From an uncultured Paracoccaceae bacterium (GTDB taxonomy: Bacteria; Pseudomonadota; Alphaproteobacteria; Rhodobacterales; Rhodobacteraceae), in NCBI GenBank assembly GCA_947493145.1, contig CANLPZ010000002.1:829364-893363 (forward strand): DNA of 64,000 nucleotides, read 5' to 3'. The notes beneath the pieces are model-generated. The model worked only from the letters and a program-made list of their open reading frames with translations. It was not told the DNA's origin and made no database searches. The position numbers were made by a program, and so were the translations under genes. Positions 26,013 through 35,042 of the stretch are shown here, one piece after another. How positions within the stretch are numbered: the first letter of the stretch is position 1; the number at the start of each line of letters is the position of its first letter.

Positions 26013-27335
26013 ATGAATTTTCGATATCTAACTGTTTTTACGTTTTTAGGTGTGTTGATCGCAGGGCTTTGGTTTCACAGCCAAAATCAGCACACACCGC
26101 AGGGGATCCACAAGCTGGATGTCGCGCCCTTTGACGCGGTTTATATCGTGAATGATGACGATTTTTTCGACTATCAAGTGGACCTGATTTACCGGTCGGG
26201 GGAAGCCCACAACGACAGTTTGGACGGGCTTCCACACTACATTGAACATTTGGCCGCTGACAGGGTCGCCAAATCCACGAGCGCACAACAAAATCGGCAT
26301 TCCAATGCGTGGACATCAGGCACAGGCACCGGATATTGGCAAAGTGCCACAATCAATCAGCTCCGCGACACGATCCAAGCCTTGGTCAATACGGCGATGC
26401 CGTTGGACAGTGATCCTGAATTCGCCAAAACTGAAATTGATATCGTTTTGCGCGAATATGACGAACGGTTGGGCGGGGACCCTTTGCATTTACATCGCAA
26501 CGCTGGAATGGCGGTTTTGTTGCAAGACGCCGCTTTGGCTCGCCCTGTGATCGGCACCAAATCAAGCATCGAACAATTCAGCTTAGAAGCCGCCCAAGCC
26601 TTGCACGCAAAAACGCATGACCTGTCAAACGCGGTTTTGATTATTCGCGGCGCGTTGGATGAAACATCCATAACCCAACTGCTGCAAAACCTTGATTATC
26701 CACCGTCGCCGGCGTCGAAATTTCATAGAGACATTTCCATTCCAGCGCTGATGCCGATCCGCGATGTGGCGCAAATTGATGTCGACAAACTAGATCAACG
26801 CATACTTCATTTTGATTGGTTGTATCAGGTCGATGTTTGCGACTCCGCGTTGGATTGCGAAGCACGGAACCTGATTGCCGCCAAAGTGCTATTTTCAACC
26901 CGCGCCGGCGGATTAACGACTCCGCTGCAATATGATGAATTCGTGGCCAATGGGTTTGAGGGTTATCAATATTTGATGTGGGACACTGCATTTGCAGTTA
27001 CCATCTACGCCTCACCGGAACCCGATGTGTCGCTTGATACCTTGGCTGATCGGATCGAAACCCACTTACGTGCGACCGCTGAAAACGGGTTGCCGAAGGC
27101 CTCTTTTGATGCTGCTAAAGCCGACGCTTTGGCCGATTATACGCCCGTTCCGTTTGATACGGATGATGAAGTGGCAAGGCTAACAACAGCGATTTCGTAT
27201 GCGAATGACTATAGGTCGATTTCTGCGCTTCACACGCAGTTAGAAAATACAACATTGGACGATGTAAACGCCTATCTTCGGTCCATGTTGGGGTCCTCGC
27301 GAATTGTCATTCGTAAATATATGCCGGCGGAATAA
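26013..27335 (+). CDS. M16-family zinc peptidase, membrane-anchored, catalytic subunit
   Basis: The product is about 440 residues. An N-terminal hydrophobic segment (YLTVFTFLGVLIAGLWF) is a signal anchor. The M16 zinc motif HxxEH is present as 'GLPHYIEHLA' (residues about 75-79), with the distal acidic ligand in 'TEIDIVLREYDE' about 70 residues later, so catalysis is plausible. The single M16 core plus C-terminal half resembles M16B half-units that work with a non-catalytic partner, here the next gene 10 bases downstream. The ATG at 26013 sits almost on its AGGAGG site; a TTG at 26001 is an alternative start. The substrate is unknown. Confidence 0.75.
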   Translation: MNFRYLTVFTFLGVLIAGLWFHSQNQHTPQGIHKLDVAPFDAVYIVNDDDFFDYQVDLIYRSGEAHNDSLDGLPHYIEHLAADRVAKSTSAQQNRHSNAWTSGTGTGYWQSATINQLRDTIQALVNTAMPLDSDPEFAKTEIDIVLREYDERLGGDPLHLHRNAGMAVLLQDAALARPVIGTKSSIEQFSLEAAQALHAKTHDLSNAVLIIRGALDETSITQLLQNLDYPPSPASKFHRDISIPALMPIRDVAQIDVDKLDQRILHFDWLYQVDVCDSALDCEARNLIAAKVLFSTRAGGLTTPLQYDEFVANGFEGYQYLMWDTAFAVTIYASPEPDVSLDTLADRIETHLRATAENGLPKASFDAAKADALADYTPVPFDTDDEVARLTTAISYANDYRSISALHTQLENTTLDDVNAYLRSMLGSSRIVIRKYMPAE

Positions 27336-27345
27336 GGACGCAAAG

Positions 27346-28716
27346 ATGTTTCGATACCTGATTGCTTTTTCGACATTAATTTTTCTTGGGGCCTGCCAAT
27401 CGGACCCGAATTCAGTTGTCCAAGATATCATCAGCGACGACGGGCACGCGATCAAACATATGTACGTCGATGAAACAGGTGTGACCGATATTTCGGTTGT
27501 CATATCTTGGCCATCGAATTGGTCATATGACGATGCGAAAAACCAAGCGGTGCCTTATTTAGGCGCGAGCCTGTTTAACAGTGTTGGGACGGCCGCCATG
27601 CCGCCCCAAGACGTTGCCTCGCTTTTGAGTGACAAAAACAGCCGTATCGGCTTTTTCAATACAGCGGATTACGTCGGTATCGAATTCGAGTTCCCAAACA
27701 ACTACGAAAACGACATCGTGCCCGTTGTACAGGCAAAGCTTAAAGACCCACAATTTGATCCACGTTGGTTTAAAAAAGTGAAATCGGATCTACGCACATA
27801 TCAAACCAACACACGCAAGGACATATACGCCCAAACCTATCGCGCCGTGCGGTATTTTATTTTGGGCGAGGGGCCATTGCAGCGCAATTTGAGCTTTGAC
27901 AACACGAACGAATTGGAACGCGCAACGCTGGATGATGTAAAATCGTGGTATGCGTCACATTTTTCGTCCAAACCAATGGCGATTTCAGTTGTTGGGCCGA
28001 TTTCGTCGAAGAATGCGAAAACTCTGGTTGATGACCTACTGCGGGGGTTGCCAGAAATCGCAACCGTTGCGTCAAATAAAGTCGATACAAATTTCGAAGG
28101 GACGCAAATCTACGTTCATCAACCCGATGCGGAAAAAACTGTCCTCACATTTATTGGGGACAATTGGGTGTCAGATTACCGTGACAAATACGCGGATCTA
28201 TTGGCGCTGCGAGGCTTTTCGCAAGGGCTGGATAGCCCGTTAAACAAAGCCATCCGAAATGAGCTTCGGGCGAGCTATGGGTTTTCTGCGGATGGGTTCC
28301 GATACAACACCAGCACGCGCGCGTTTTATTTTGTTGGCGAAATCGAGGGGGCAAAACTGGCCGAAACGATCGACGTGGTGAAAATGGCTTATGACGCGTT
28401 TAAGGCTGATCCAGAAATACCCGAATTCGCTGCGTTACGTGATCGCACGTCCGAAGAAGCAGCCGATCAGGGCGCATATATCGATGCCACCGCACGAAGC
28501 CTAAATTGGATCCAAATTGATCCTTTGGCGCCGACCCCGGATGATGACAATTATTTCTATATTGACGAAACCGATTTTGATCGCGTGAAAAACCGGATCA
28601 AATTGGATTGGCCAGATGCAAATGATTTGGTGATTGTCGCAACGGGTCCAAATCCAACCGATCTTTCGAATGCATGTGTGGTTTCAGATGCACGTGATGC
28701 GTTGGGATGTCGGTAA
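27346..28716 (+). CDS. M16-family lipoprotein, non-catalytic partner
   Basis: The 456-residue protein has a lipoprotein signal with lipobox 'FLGACQSD', so it should be anchored to a periplasm-facing membrane. The body has M16 secondary structure, including a C-terminal 'LNKAIRNELRASYGFSADGF' element with the Arg-Tyr region that binds substrate in M16 enzymes, but no HxxEH motif in the N-terminal half. AAGGAC precedes the ATG. It probably forms a heterodimer with the upstream zinc-binding protein, as in other M16B pairs. Confidence 0.75.
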   Translation: MFRYLIAFSTLIFLGACQSDPNSVVQDIISDDGHAIKHMYVDETGVTDISVVISWPSNWSYDDAKNQAVPYLGASLFNSVGTAAMPPQDVASLLSDKNSRIGFFNTADYVGIEFEFPNNYENDIVPVVQAKLKDPQFDPRWFKKVKSDLRTYQTNTRKDIYAQTYRAVRYFILGEGPLQRNLSFDNTNELERATLDDVKSWYASHFSSKPMAISVVGPISSKNAKTLVDDLLRGLPEIATVASNKVDTNFEGTQIYVHQPDAEKTVLTFIGDNWVSDYRDKYADLLALRGFSQGLDSPLNKAIRNELRASYGFSADGFRYNTSTRAFYFVGEIEGAKLAETIDVVKMAYDAFKADPEIPEFAALRDRTSEEAADQGAYIDATARSLNWIQIDPLAPTPDDDNYFYIDETDFDRVKNRIKLDWPDANDLVIVATGPNPTDLSNACVVSDARDALGCR

Positions 28717-28759
28717 TTTAAGGTGTTTGTTTGGTGACGTTTGGCTGCTTTGAACCGAT

Positions 28760-29506
28760 TTAAATCAGGCTGCGTGATCTGTCAGACCACCGTTCTGTTA
28801 GCCGTTTTACGATCAAAAACAGCACAACTGACAAAATGCCCAAGGTGAATAGCGCCGCAAACATGAGGTCCGTTTTTGCGCGCCCATTGGCCAACAGCAT
28901 AAGATATCCCAATCCTTGGCTTGCGCCGACCCATTCGCCGATTACGGCCCCAATGGGGGCATAGACCGCAGACAATCGCAGGCCTGAGGCCAAGGATGGC
29001 AATGCCGCTGGCACCCGAATGTGCCACAAGACCGACCTTGGCCGTGCTTGCATCGTTTTTGCCAAATCCAAATATCCTTGCGGTGTGCGCATCAACCCGT
29101 CGAAAAAGGCGGAGGTAACAGGGAAGTAGATAATCAAAACGCTCATCGCGACCTTTGATCCCAACCCGAACCCAAGCCACAATGTCAGGATCGGGGCGAG
29201 CGCAAAAACAGGAAGCGCTTGGGTAAACACCAAAATCGGTTGCATCAGTACGCGCGCAGTTTGCGAACTGGCCAATGACAAGGCGGTGAGGATGCCAAAG
29301 CTGACGCCAACAGCAAGCCCCACAAGAATTTCAATCAGGGTGACCAGCGTATGTTCTGCAATCAAGGCGCGACTTTTCCACCATGTTTCCGCCACCGTCG
29401 CAGGGCTTGGTAAAATGAACCGTGGTACATCCGTCATGATGATAATGGATTGCCACAACGCGATGGCAAATCCGGCGGCGATGAATGGCGGGATGAATTT
29501 ACGCAT
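28760..29506 (-). CDS. thiX: ABC transporter permease, thiamine-precursor uptake (ThiX)
   Basis: The protein of about 248 residues is a BPD-type permease of the SsuC/ThiX group with about six TM helices and the EAA-like loop 'TMQARPRSVLWHIRVPAALPS'. It is last in the thiamine operon after thiY, two tenA and thiZ, so the cargo should be a pyrimidine precursor of thiamine such as N-formyl-HMP amine or HMP. The ATG lies inside the thiZ 3' end; a GTG at 29515 is an alternative start. Confidence 0.88.
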   Translation of the reverse strand: MRKFIPPFIAAGFAIALWQSIIIMTDVPRFILPSPATVAETWWKSRALIAEHTLVTLIEILVGLAVGVSFGILTALSLASSQTARVLMQPILVFTQALPVFALAPILTLWLGFGLGSKVAMSVLIIYFPVTSAFFDGLMRTPQGYLDLAKTMQARPRSVLWHIRVPAALPSLASGLRLSAVYAPIGAVIGEWVGASQGLGYLMLLANGRAKTDLMFAALFTLGILSVVLFLIVKRLTERWSDRSRSLI

Positions 29507-30230
29507 GGGCGTCACCGCGCAACAATTGCATCAAGGCGCCTTGGGCCTTGAGCGTATTAATATCGTCGACACCGCGCGGGGCAGGGCCATCAGGCGGGGC
29601 TACGGATTGAATGCCATCAGCGGACATCACATGGATCGCATGGCCAAGTCGCGCGGCTTCTGCTGGATCATGCGTGACCAAAAACACGGTTTTGCCAGTC
29701 AAAAGTTTATACGCGAGGTCCTGCATATCTGCGCGGGTGCGTGCATCAAGGGCAGAAAACGGTTCGTCCAAAAGGATGATGGATTTGTCTTCCATTAATG
29801 TCCGCGCCAAAGCCGCGCGTTGGCGTTGCCCCCCTGACAATTCATGCGGCTTCTTTTGCGCATGTTCCGTCAGACCCACGCGGTCTAACAAATCATCGAC
29901 CCGTGCCGTGTCCAAAACCTCGCCCCGAAGTTTTGCGCCAAAATTTACATTTTGGGCGACGCTTGCCCATGGCATCAACAGATCCTCTTGGGCCATATAG
30001 GCGACGCGCGGGGGGGGTGGTTGCGCGTCTGATGTGGTGATGGTCCCATCGAACGCAGCGCCTGTGTCCAAACCCGCGATCAACCGCAAAAGCGTTGTTT
30101 TCCCAACGCCAGACGGCCCCAACAAACACGTCCACCCACCGGCCGGTAACGACAGGTCGAGATCCGTAAACAACGGGACTCCGTCAATTTGGGCTGTTCC
30201 AGTGATCGTTATGGTCGGCGCGTCGGTCAT
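29499..30230 (-). CDS. thiZ: ABC transporter ATP-binding protein (ThiZ)
   Basis: The 243-residue ATPase has Walker A 'GPSGVGKTT' (about 40), signature 'LSGGQRQR' (about 135) and Walker B 'IILLDEPFSALD' (about 155), with the H-loop in 'VFLVTHDPAEA'. It belongs to the nitrate/sulfonate/taurine group and drives the ThiX permease whose gene overlaps its end. It is preceded by a tenA gene with a 6-base gap. Confidence 0.9.
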   Translation of the reverse strand: MTDAPTITITGTAQIDGVPLFTDLDLSLPAGGWTCLLGPSGVGKTTLLRLIAGLDTGAAFDGTITTSDAQPPPPRVAYMAQEDLLMPWASVAQNVNFGAKLRGEVLDTARVDDLLDRVGLTEHAQKKPHELSGGQRQRAALARTLMEDKSIILLDEPFSALDARTRADMQDLAYKLLTGKTVFLVTHDPAEAARLGHAIHVMSADGIQSVAPPDGPAPRGVDDINTLKAQGALMQLLRGDAHA

Positions 30231-30236
30231 TTTCGA

Positions 30237-30890
30237 TCAAACGTCCGGAAATCCGGCCCACGCCGCATCAAAAAAGGCGCGTTCCAATTCGACAGTTTTG
30301 GTGAAAAACTCTGTGGCGTCGGCCTGCGCCGCGTCGTCAAGATTGGACCAAACCTTGTCCAACTGTCCGCGAAAATGGGCAACCACGCCTTCGAAACCGT
30401 CGCCTGCGTGCAGCGTGATCCATTCCCCAAACCAAAACGGCAAGTCATCGGCGCGATCTTCGACGGGGGCGGCCCATGACAGGTAAACCCATTCGGCCAC
30501 GACCAAAACGGCCATCATGTTTTCGTATTTACCCGAGAGACGGGCCGCCTCCATATGCGCTTGGAACGCTTTGGTTTCTGGTGCAACAACAGATGGGGCG
30601 CTTGGCACGTCCAAGGCTTTGAAACTGCGCTGGAAATAAGTGTTTTCAGGTCCGCAAACCAATCCAAGGAATTGGGCGCTTGGCGTGATGTCAGACAAGC
30701 TTGGCCCCGCTGAAATTGCGGCTGACAAAAGACGGACAAATCCTTCTAAGAACAGATAATCCTGTTGCAGATAGGCGGCCATTTTTGACGGGTCTAAATC
30801 CCCGCGTGCCAAGGCATCGGTGAACGCGTGCGAGGTCGCCGCATCCCAGTCATCGCGACAGCGGTCGCGCAGTGTTTCTGTGATGCTCAT
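30237..30890 (-). CDS. tenA: TenA-family protein, TenA_E type
   Basis: The protein of about 217 residues is a TenA/THI-4 helical-bundle aminohydrolase. At the position of the catalytic Cys of classical TenA it has Glu within 'VLVVAEWVYLSWA', the mark of the TenA_E subclass, which acts on formylated or amino pyrimidine salvage products. Start and stop context (ATGA overlap with the preceding tenA gene, then thiZ) ties it to thiamine salvage. The upstream in-frame start at 30911 lies inside the preceding gene and is less likely. Confidence 0.85.
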   Translation of the reverse strand: MSITETLRDRCRDDWDAATSHAFTDALARGDLDPSKMAAYLQQDYLFLEGFVRLLSAAISAGPSLSDITPSAQFLGLVCGPENTYFQRSFKALDVPSAPSVVAPETKAFQAHMEAARLSGKYENMMAVLVVAEWVYLSWAAPVEDRADDLPFWFGEWITLHAGDGFEGVVAHFRGQLDKVWSNLDDAAQADATEFFTKTVELERAFFDAAWAGFPDV

Positions 30891-31564
30891 GGTGTCATCC
30901 CCATATCCCAAAATCCAACTTCTAACTGGGTGGCTTTGGTAAACGTGTCACAAAGCCCATCCCAAATTGGCAATTTGTCGTAATCCGTGCCGAAGCGATG
31001 AACCAACGCGCTTTCAATCAATTCACCCACGGATTTACACAGCTCCTGGTAGTCATCACCGCCATAGGTGCCGATCCAATCGGCGTATGTGTCTGACGTT
31101 TTGGTTGCTGACAACCGTGCGCCAATTTCGCCATAGCCCAAAACGCAAGGGGCCAAGGCGGCGAGCAGGGACATAAAATCCCCGCTGTAACCGGCTTCCA
31201 ATACGAACCGCGTGTAGGCCATGTTTTCGGGGCGCTCGACAGTTGCTTGCAAATCCGCTTCGGTGATGCCGACCTCGGCACATAGTGCGATATGCAATTT
31301 GATCTCTTCGTCCAGCAGCGCATGAACTGTGGCGGAGGCCGCTTGCATCTCTTCGAAGCGGTCCGCCTTAACCACGGCAAGGGCCCATGCCCGTGAAAAA
31401 TGCATCAAAAACACATAATCTTGGCGCAGATAATGCAAAAACGCGTCGTTGGGCAGCGTTCCATCCCGCAAACCTTCGACAAAGGTATGCGTCGTGTAGT
31501 CTTGCCATGATTGGCCCGATGCGGTTCGCATCAGACCAAAAGCTTTGCCGTAATCGACGGTCAT
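30887..31564 (-). CDS. tenA: TenA-family aminopyrimidine aminohydrolase, TenA_C type
   Basis: The 225-residue protein has TenA hallmarks: 'HTFVEGLRDGTLPNDAFLHY' near the N-terminus, 'YLRQDYVFLMHFSRA', and the catalytic Cys in 'LAPCVLGYGEIG' (about 137). Classical TenA releases HMP from aminomethyl-HMP and from base-degraded thiamine. It overlaps the stop of thiY upstream (ATGA) and the start of a second, TenA_E-type gene downstream. Confidence 0.9.
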   Translation of the reverse strand: MTVDYGKAFGLMRTASGQSWQDYTTHTFVEGLRDGTLPNDAFLHYLRQDYVFLMHFSRAWALAVVKADRFEEMQAASATVHALLDEEIKLHIALCAEVGITEADLQATVERPENMAYTRFVLEAGYSGDFMSLLAALAPCVLGYGEIGARLSATKTSDTYADWIGTYGGDDYQELCKSVGELIESALVHRFGTDYDKLPIWDGLCDTFTKATQLEVGFWDMGMTP

Positions 31565-32493
31565 TGTGCTGTCACGTCGATTGTGATCGCGTCCACTGGA
31601 TTCAGTGATGGGATCAAACCAGAGTCTTTCAAAAAGGCCTCAAAACGTTCGTACCGACCGGCATCAAACCCAGCAGGGCGCAGTGCGAAACGGGTCAATG
31701 TGTCTTCCCATGCGCGGGCGTTCAGCTCGTCTTGCAGCTCAGTGGACGTCGACGAAAAGATTTCCCATGATTTTTCTGGGTTGTTCACGATGAACTGTGT
31801 CGCTTTTTCTGTCGCGGCCAAGAACCGTTCGACTTTGTCCGCATCCATTGTGTCAGGGTTCGCGACATAGATCAGCTCGTCATAAGATGGCACACCTTCT
31901 TCTTCGATGTAAAAACATGTGCCAGGGCGTCCTTCGATATCCATTTGGTTCAGCTCAAAGTTCCGGTAGGCGCCGATGACCGCATCAACCTGACCGGACA
32001 TCAGTGACGGCGACAATGAAAAGTTCACGTTAACCAACTCGATGTCATCAACGCTGACGTCATATTTGCCAAGAACAGCGCCAAGCACTGCTTCCTCGAC
32101 ACCGGCGACAGAGAAGCCAATTTTTTTGCCTTTCAAATCAGCAGGCGATTTGATTGGGCCATCTTCAAGAACCAGCAAACAGTTCAACGGTGTCGCAACC
32201 AATGTGCCAACACGTTTCAGCGGCAGACCTTCGTGGATTTGCAGGTGCAATTGCGGCTGATACGACACAGCAAGATCGGCTTGCCCCGCAGCAACCAAAC
32301 GCGGTGGCAGTGATGGGTCTGCGGGGGGGACAACTTCGACATCCAAACCTTGTTCGGCGAAATATCCGTTTTCTTCGGCGATAATAATTGGGCCGTGATC
32401 TGGGTTGATGAACCAATCCAGAAGCAAGGTCATTTTGTCCTCTGCCATGGCAGGGGTCGCAGCGAGAGCCAATGCGGCGATAAAGTGTTTCAT
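31561..32493 (-). CDS. thiY: ABC substrate-binding protein for thiamine pyrimidine precursor (ThiY)
   Basis: The 310-residue protein has a signal peptide (MKHFIAALALAATPAMA) and the NMT1/THI5-like fold: 'LLLDWFINPDHGPIIIAEE' at the N-terminus, 'VVPPADPSLPPRLVAAGQAD' and 'LKGKKIGFSVAGVEEAVLG'. ThiY proteins bind N-formyl-4-amino-5-aminomethyl-2-methylpyrimidine or relatives. AAAGGAACGACC precedes the ATG. It is encoded with its permease (thiX), ATPase (thiZ) and tenA processing enzymes under one TPP riboswitch. Confidence 0.92.
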   Translation of the reverse strand: MKHFIAALALAATPAMAEDKMTLLLDWFINPDHGPIIIAEENGYFAEQGLDVEVVPPADPSLPPRLVAAGQADLAVSYQPQLHLQIHEGLPLKRVGTLVATPLNCLLVLEDGPIKSPADLKGKKIGFSVAGVEEAVLGAVLGKYDVSVDDIELVNVNFSLSPSLMSGQVDAVIGAYRNFELNQMDIEGRPGTCFYIEEEGVPSYDELIYVANPDTMDADKVERFLAATEKATQFIVNNPEKSWEIFSSTSTELQDELNARAWEDTLTRFALRPAGFDAGRYERFEAFLKDSGLIPSLNPVDAITIDVTAQ

Positions 32494-32519
32494 GGTCGTT
32501 CCTTTAGGTGGGTATTTCG

Positions 32520-33485
32520 TTAAGTGGTGGAGGCCGCAACGAGTACAATCTCGCCAGGCCAGAATTGGGCAAGCCGATCAGCTGTGCGCCAAGACCGCAG
32601 TCCCGTTGCACAACACAGCGCCAAACGCGTGGATTTCGGTTGAAGTTTCGTTTCTAAATCATTGGAAAGAATGCGTTTTGCCTCAGGGTGAGCAGGTGTC
32701 TGCGCTTCCTCAGCGGGTCGAAGTTCCACAATCGTATCAGCATCCGACAATTCTGAGGGATGCACGAAACGAAACGCATGCTCCGGTTCTGGTGCTGTAT
32801 TGAACCGAAAACTCGAACTGCGTCCGCTTGCCCCATCGTAATTAAGAATTTGCCCCAAAGGCGACGGTGACAGAGCCAACAAAACATTCAGCGCCATCTG
32901 CGCCTGCATCGCGCCAAGTGCGGTCACGACCGGCCCCATGACCCCAGCGGTGGCGCAGTTCGCAGCGTTGTCGGGCGCATCGGGAAAGAGGGCGCGCAAC
33001 GAGGGCGCGGTCCCACAGGTGCCTGCAACATAGCCCGAAAACCCAAGCGCCGACGCGGTGATCATCGGAATGTTTTGAGCAAAGCAATAATCGCTCAGGA
33101 TATAGCTAACGGCGTAGCTGTCGGCGCAATCAAGGACAAGATCAGCCGTATCACATAAGGGCGCGACATTCAGCGGGGTAAGCGCCGCGTGGTGGGACGT
33201 CGCGGAGATGTCAGAATTGATCGCACGGCAACGGGTGGCGGCGGTGTCCGCCTTTGACGCGCCGATGTCGGCTTCGGTAAACAGGTGCTGACGGTGCAGG
33301 TTGCTTTGATCAACCGTATCTGGATCAACGATTGTCATTCGGCCGATACCCGCACCAGCAAGGAGCGGCAAAACAGGCGCGCCAAGCCCGCCCGCACCAA
33401 TCACGACCACATGGGCCGCCGACAAGCGATCCTGTCCGGCTTGTCCAACCTGTGGCAGCATTATTTGGCGGGCGTATCGTGTCAT
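32520..33485 (-). CDS. thiF: ThiF/MoeB-family adenylyltransferase fused to a rhodanese-like domain
   Basis: The protein of about 321 residues has a ThiF/E1-like domain (1-240: '[20 protein letters not shown]', ATP loop 'VVIGAGGLGAPVLPLL', 'DPDTVDQSNLHRQHLF'). A short C-terminal region ends in 'LALCCATGLRSWRTADRL', which fits the rhodanese active loop CxxGxRS. It should adenylate the ThiS C-terminal Gly and may transfer sulfur itself. The zinc-binding CxxC pairs of E. coli ThiF are not obvious. The ATG at 33485 overlaps the thiE stop (ATGA). Confidence 0.88.
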   Translation of the reverse strand: MTRYARQIMLPQVGQAGQDRLSAAHVVVIGAGGLGAPVLPLLAGAGIGRMTIVDPDTVDQSNLHRQHLFTEADIGASKADTAATRCRAINSDISATSHHAALTPLNVAPLCDTADLVLDCADSYAVSYILSDYCFAQNIPMITASALGFSGYVAGTCGTAPSLRALFPDAPDNAANCATAGVMGPVVTALGAMQAQMALNVLLALSPSPLGQILNYDGASGRSSSFRFNTAPEPEHAFRFVHPSELSDADTIVELRPAEEAQTPAHPEAKRILSNDLETKLQPKSTRLALCCATGLRSWRTADRLAQFWPGEIVLVAASTT

Positions 33486-34078
33486 CGGGTCGCCGCTATC
33501 CATTCGCGAATGCGTGCTTCTGGGTCCGCGTTTAACGTGATGTCAGTGACAGCGGACACCACGTCAGCGCCTGCATCAAACACCCCTTGGGCACGGTCGA
33601 CCGACATGCCGCCAATTCCGATCAACGGTAGATCACCAATGTGTTTTTTCCATTGGGTGACACGGTCCAGCCCTTGTTCATGCCACTTCATTTTCTTCAA
33701 AATGGTCGGATACACAGGGCCAAGCGCCACATAATCTGGGGCAAACGATAACGCGCGATCCAACTCGGCTTCGTCATGGGTCGACAGACCGATTTTTATA
33801 CCAGCGCGTTTTAGCGCGGGGATATCCGCGTCGTCCAAATCCTCTTGTCCCAGATGAACCCATTCGGCCCCTTCATCGATGGCGATCTGCCAATAATCGT
33901 TGATGACCAACGTACATCCGGCGCTTTGGCACATATCAATCGCGCGCGCGACTTGGTCGCGCACAATTGAATCAGGTTTATCTTTGATCCGCAATTGGGT
34001 CAGCTTGATGCCCAATGGCAGCAGCCGTTCAAGCCAATTGATATCGTCGAAGATTGGATAAAACCGATCAAGGGTCAT
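33482..34078 (-). CDS. thiE: Thiamine phosphate synthase
   Basis: The 198-residue TIM-barrel protein matches ThiE: '[19 protein letters not shown]', '[25 protein letters not shown]' and a phosphate-binding '[20 protein letters not shown]'. It joins HMP pyrophosphate and thiazole phosphate to give thiamine monophosphate. Its ATG overlaps the thiG stop (ATGA) and its stop overlaps thiF (ATGA), within the riboswitch-controlled operon. Confidence 0.93.
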   Translation of the reverse strand: MTLDRFYPIFDDINWLERLLPLGIKLTQLRIKDKPDSIVRDQVARAIDMCQSAGCTLVINDYWQIAIDEGAEWVHLGQEDLDDADIPALKRAGIKIGLSTHDEAELDRALSFAPDYVALGPVYPTILKKMKWHEQGLDRVTQWKKHIGDLPLIGIGGMSVDRAQGVFDAGADVVSAVTDITLNADPEARIREWIAATR

Positions 34079-34845
34079 GACAAAAACGCCTTTCCAATTA
34101 CAGGGGTGGAGGCTTCGGCCATATCGCGCGCCTCGATCGGGTCGGCGGCAAAGGCATCAGCGCCCGCTTGGACTGCGGCCATCATTGCGCGGGCCATCGC
34201 GACCGGATCACCTGCGCGTGCCACAGCCGTGTTTAACAGCACCGCATCAAATCCCATTTCCATTGCCGCAGATGCGTGACTTGGCAGGCCGATGCCAGCA
34301 TCAACAACCAATGGCGTGTCTGGGAATTCAGCGCGCATCGCACGCAGCGCATAGGTGTTGTTCAACCCGCGGCCCGATCCAATTGGGGCCCCCCAAGGCA
34401 TCAACACCTCGCATCCGGCCCCCAAAAGCCGCTCGCCGACGATCAAATCTTCGGTGGTATAGGGAAAGACCTCGAACCCATCTTCGGATAGGATGCGGGC
34501 GGCCTCGACCAATTGAAACACGTCCGGTTGCAAACTGTCGGTGTGGCCGATTAATTCAAGTTTGATCCAGTTTGTGTCAAAAACTTCGCGCGCCATATGG
34601 GCCGTTGTGACGGCCTCTTTGACCGTATGACATCCAGCCGTATTGGGCAGGATCATGACGCCCAAATCGCGGATCATTTGCCAAAAGGCTTGTCCGGTGC
34701 CGCCGGCCCCTTCGCGTCGAAGCGACACCGTGGCCACACCTGCGCCAGACGCTTTAAAGGCGTCCTGTAATATCGCAGGCGACGGGTATTGCGCGGTGCC
34801 CAACATCAGTGGGTTCGCCAATTCTGTTCCGTAGAATTTACGCAT
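34075..34845 (-). CDS. thiG: Thiazole synthase
   Basis: The 256-residue protein is a complete ThiG TIM barrel: '[20 protein letters not shown]', '[17 protein letters not shown]' with the Schiff-base lysine, '[17 protein letters not shown]' and '[20 protein letters not shown]'. It forms the thiazole ring from deoxyxylulose 5-phosphate, ThiS thiocarboxylate and dehydroglycine. It follows thiS by two bases and works with ThiO, encoded upstream. Confidence 0.95.
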   Translation of the reverse strand: MRKFYGTELANPLMLGTAQYPSPAILQDAFKASGAGVATVSLRREGAGGTGQAFWQMIRDLGVMILPNTAGCHTVKEAVTTAHMAREVFDTNWIKLELIGHTDSLQPDVFQLVEAARILSEDGFEVFPYTTEDLIVGERLLGAGCEVLMPWGAPIGSGRGLNNTYALRAMRAEFPDTPLVVDAGIGLPSHASAAMEMGFDAVLLNTAVARAGDPVAMARAMMAAVQAGADAFAADPIEARDMAEASTPVIGKAFLS

Positions 34846-34847
34846 GT

Positions 34848-35042
34848 TTATCCTCCCTGCATCGGGGCAAGAACCTCGATCCGATCCCCCTCAGCCAACT
34901 GTGTGTCGGCCCGCAATCCCGCGGGGATGAAATCTTCGTTGACGGCTGTCGCGACACGTCCAGACAGCCCTTGTTCGTCCAAAAGCGCGGCCAAATTTGT
35001 GGCGGCTGTGTTGACCGTGTCGCCGTTAAGGATGATCTTCAT
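34848..35042 (-). CDS. thiS: Sulfur carrier protein ThiS
   Basis: The 64-residue ubiquitin-like protein starts '[14 protein letters not shown]' and ends in the diagnostic 'LAPMQGG', whose last Gly becomes a thiocarboxylate. The start at 35042 lies inside the thiO 3' end (17-base overlap). A longer in-frame reading that runs back through thiO is rejected. It sits between thiO and thiG. Confidence 0.92.
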   Translation of the reverse strand: MKIILNGDTVNTAATNLAALLDEQGLSGRVATAVNEDFIPAGLRADTQLAEGDRIEVLAPMQGG

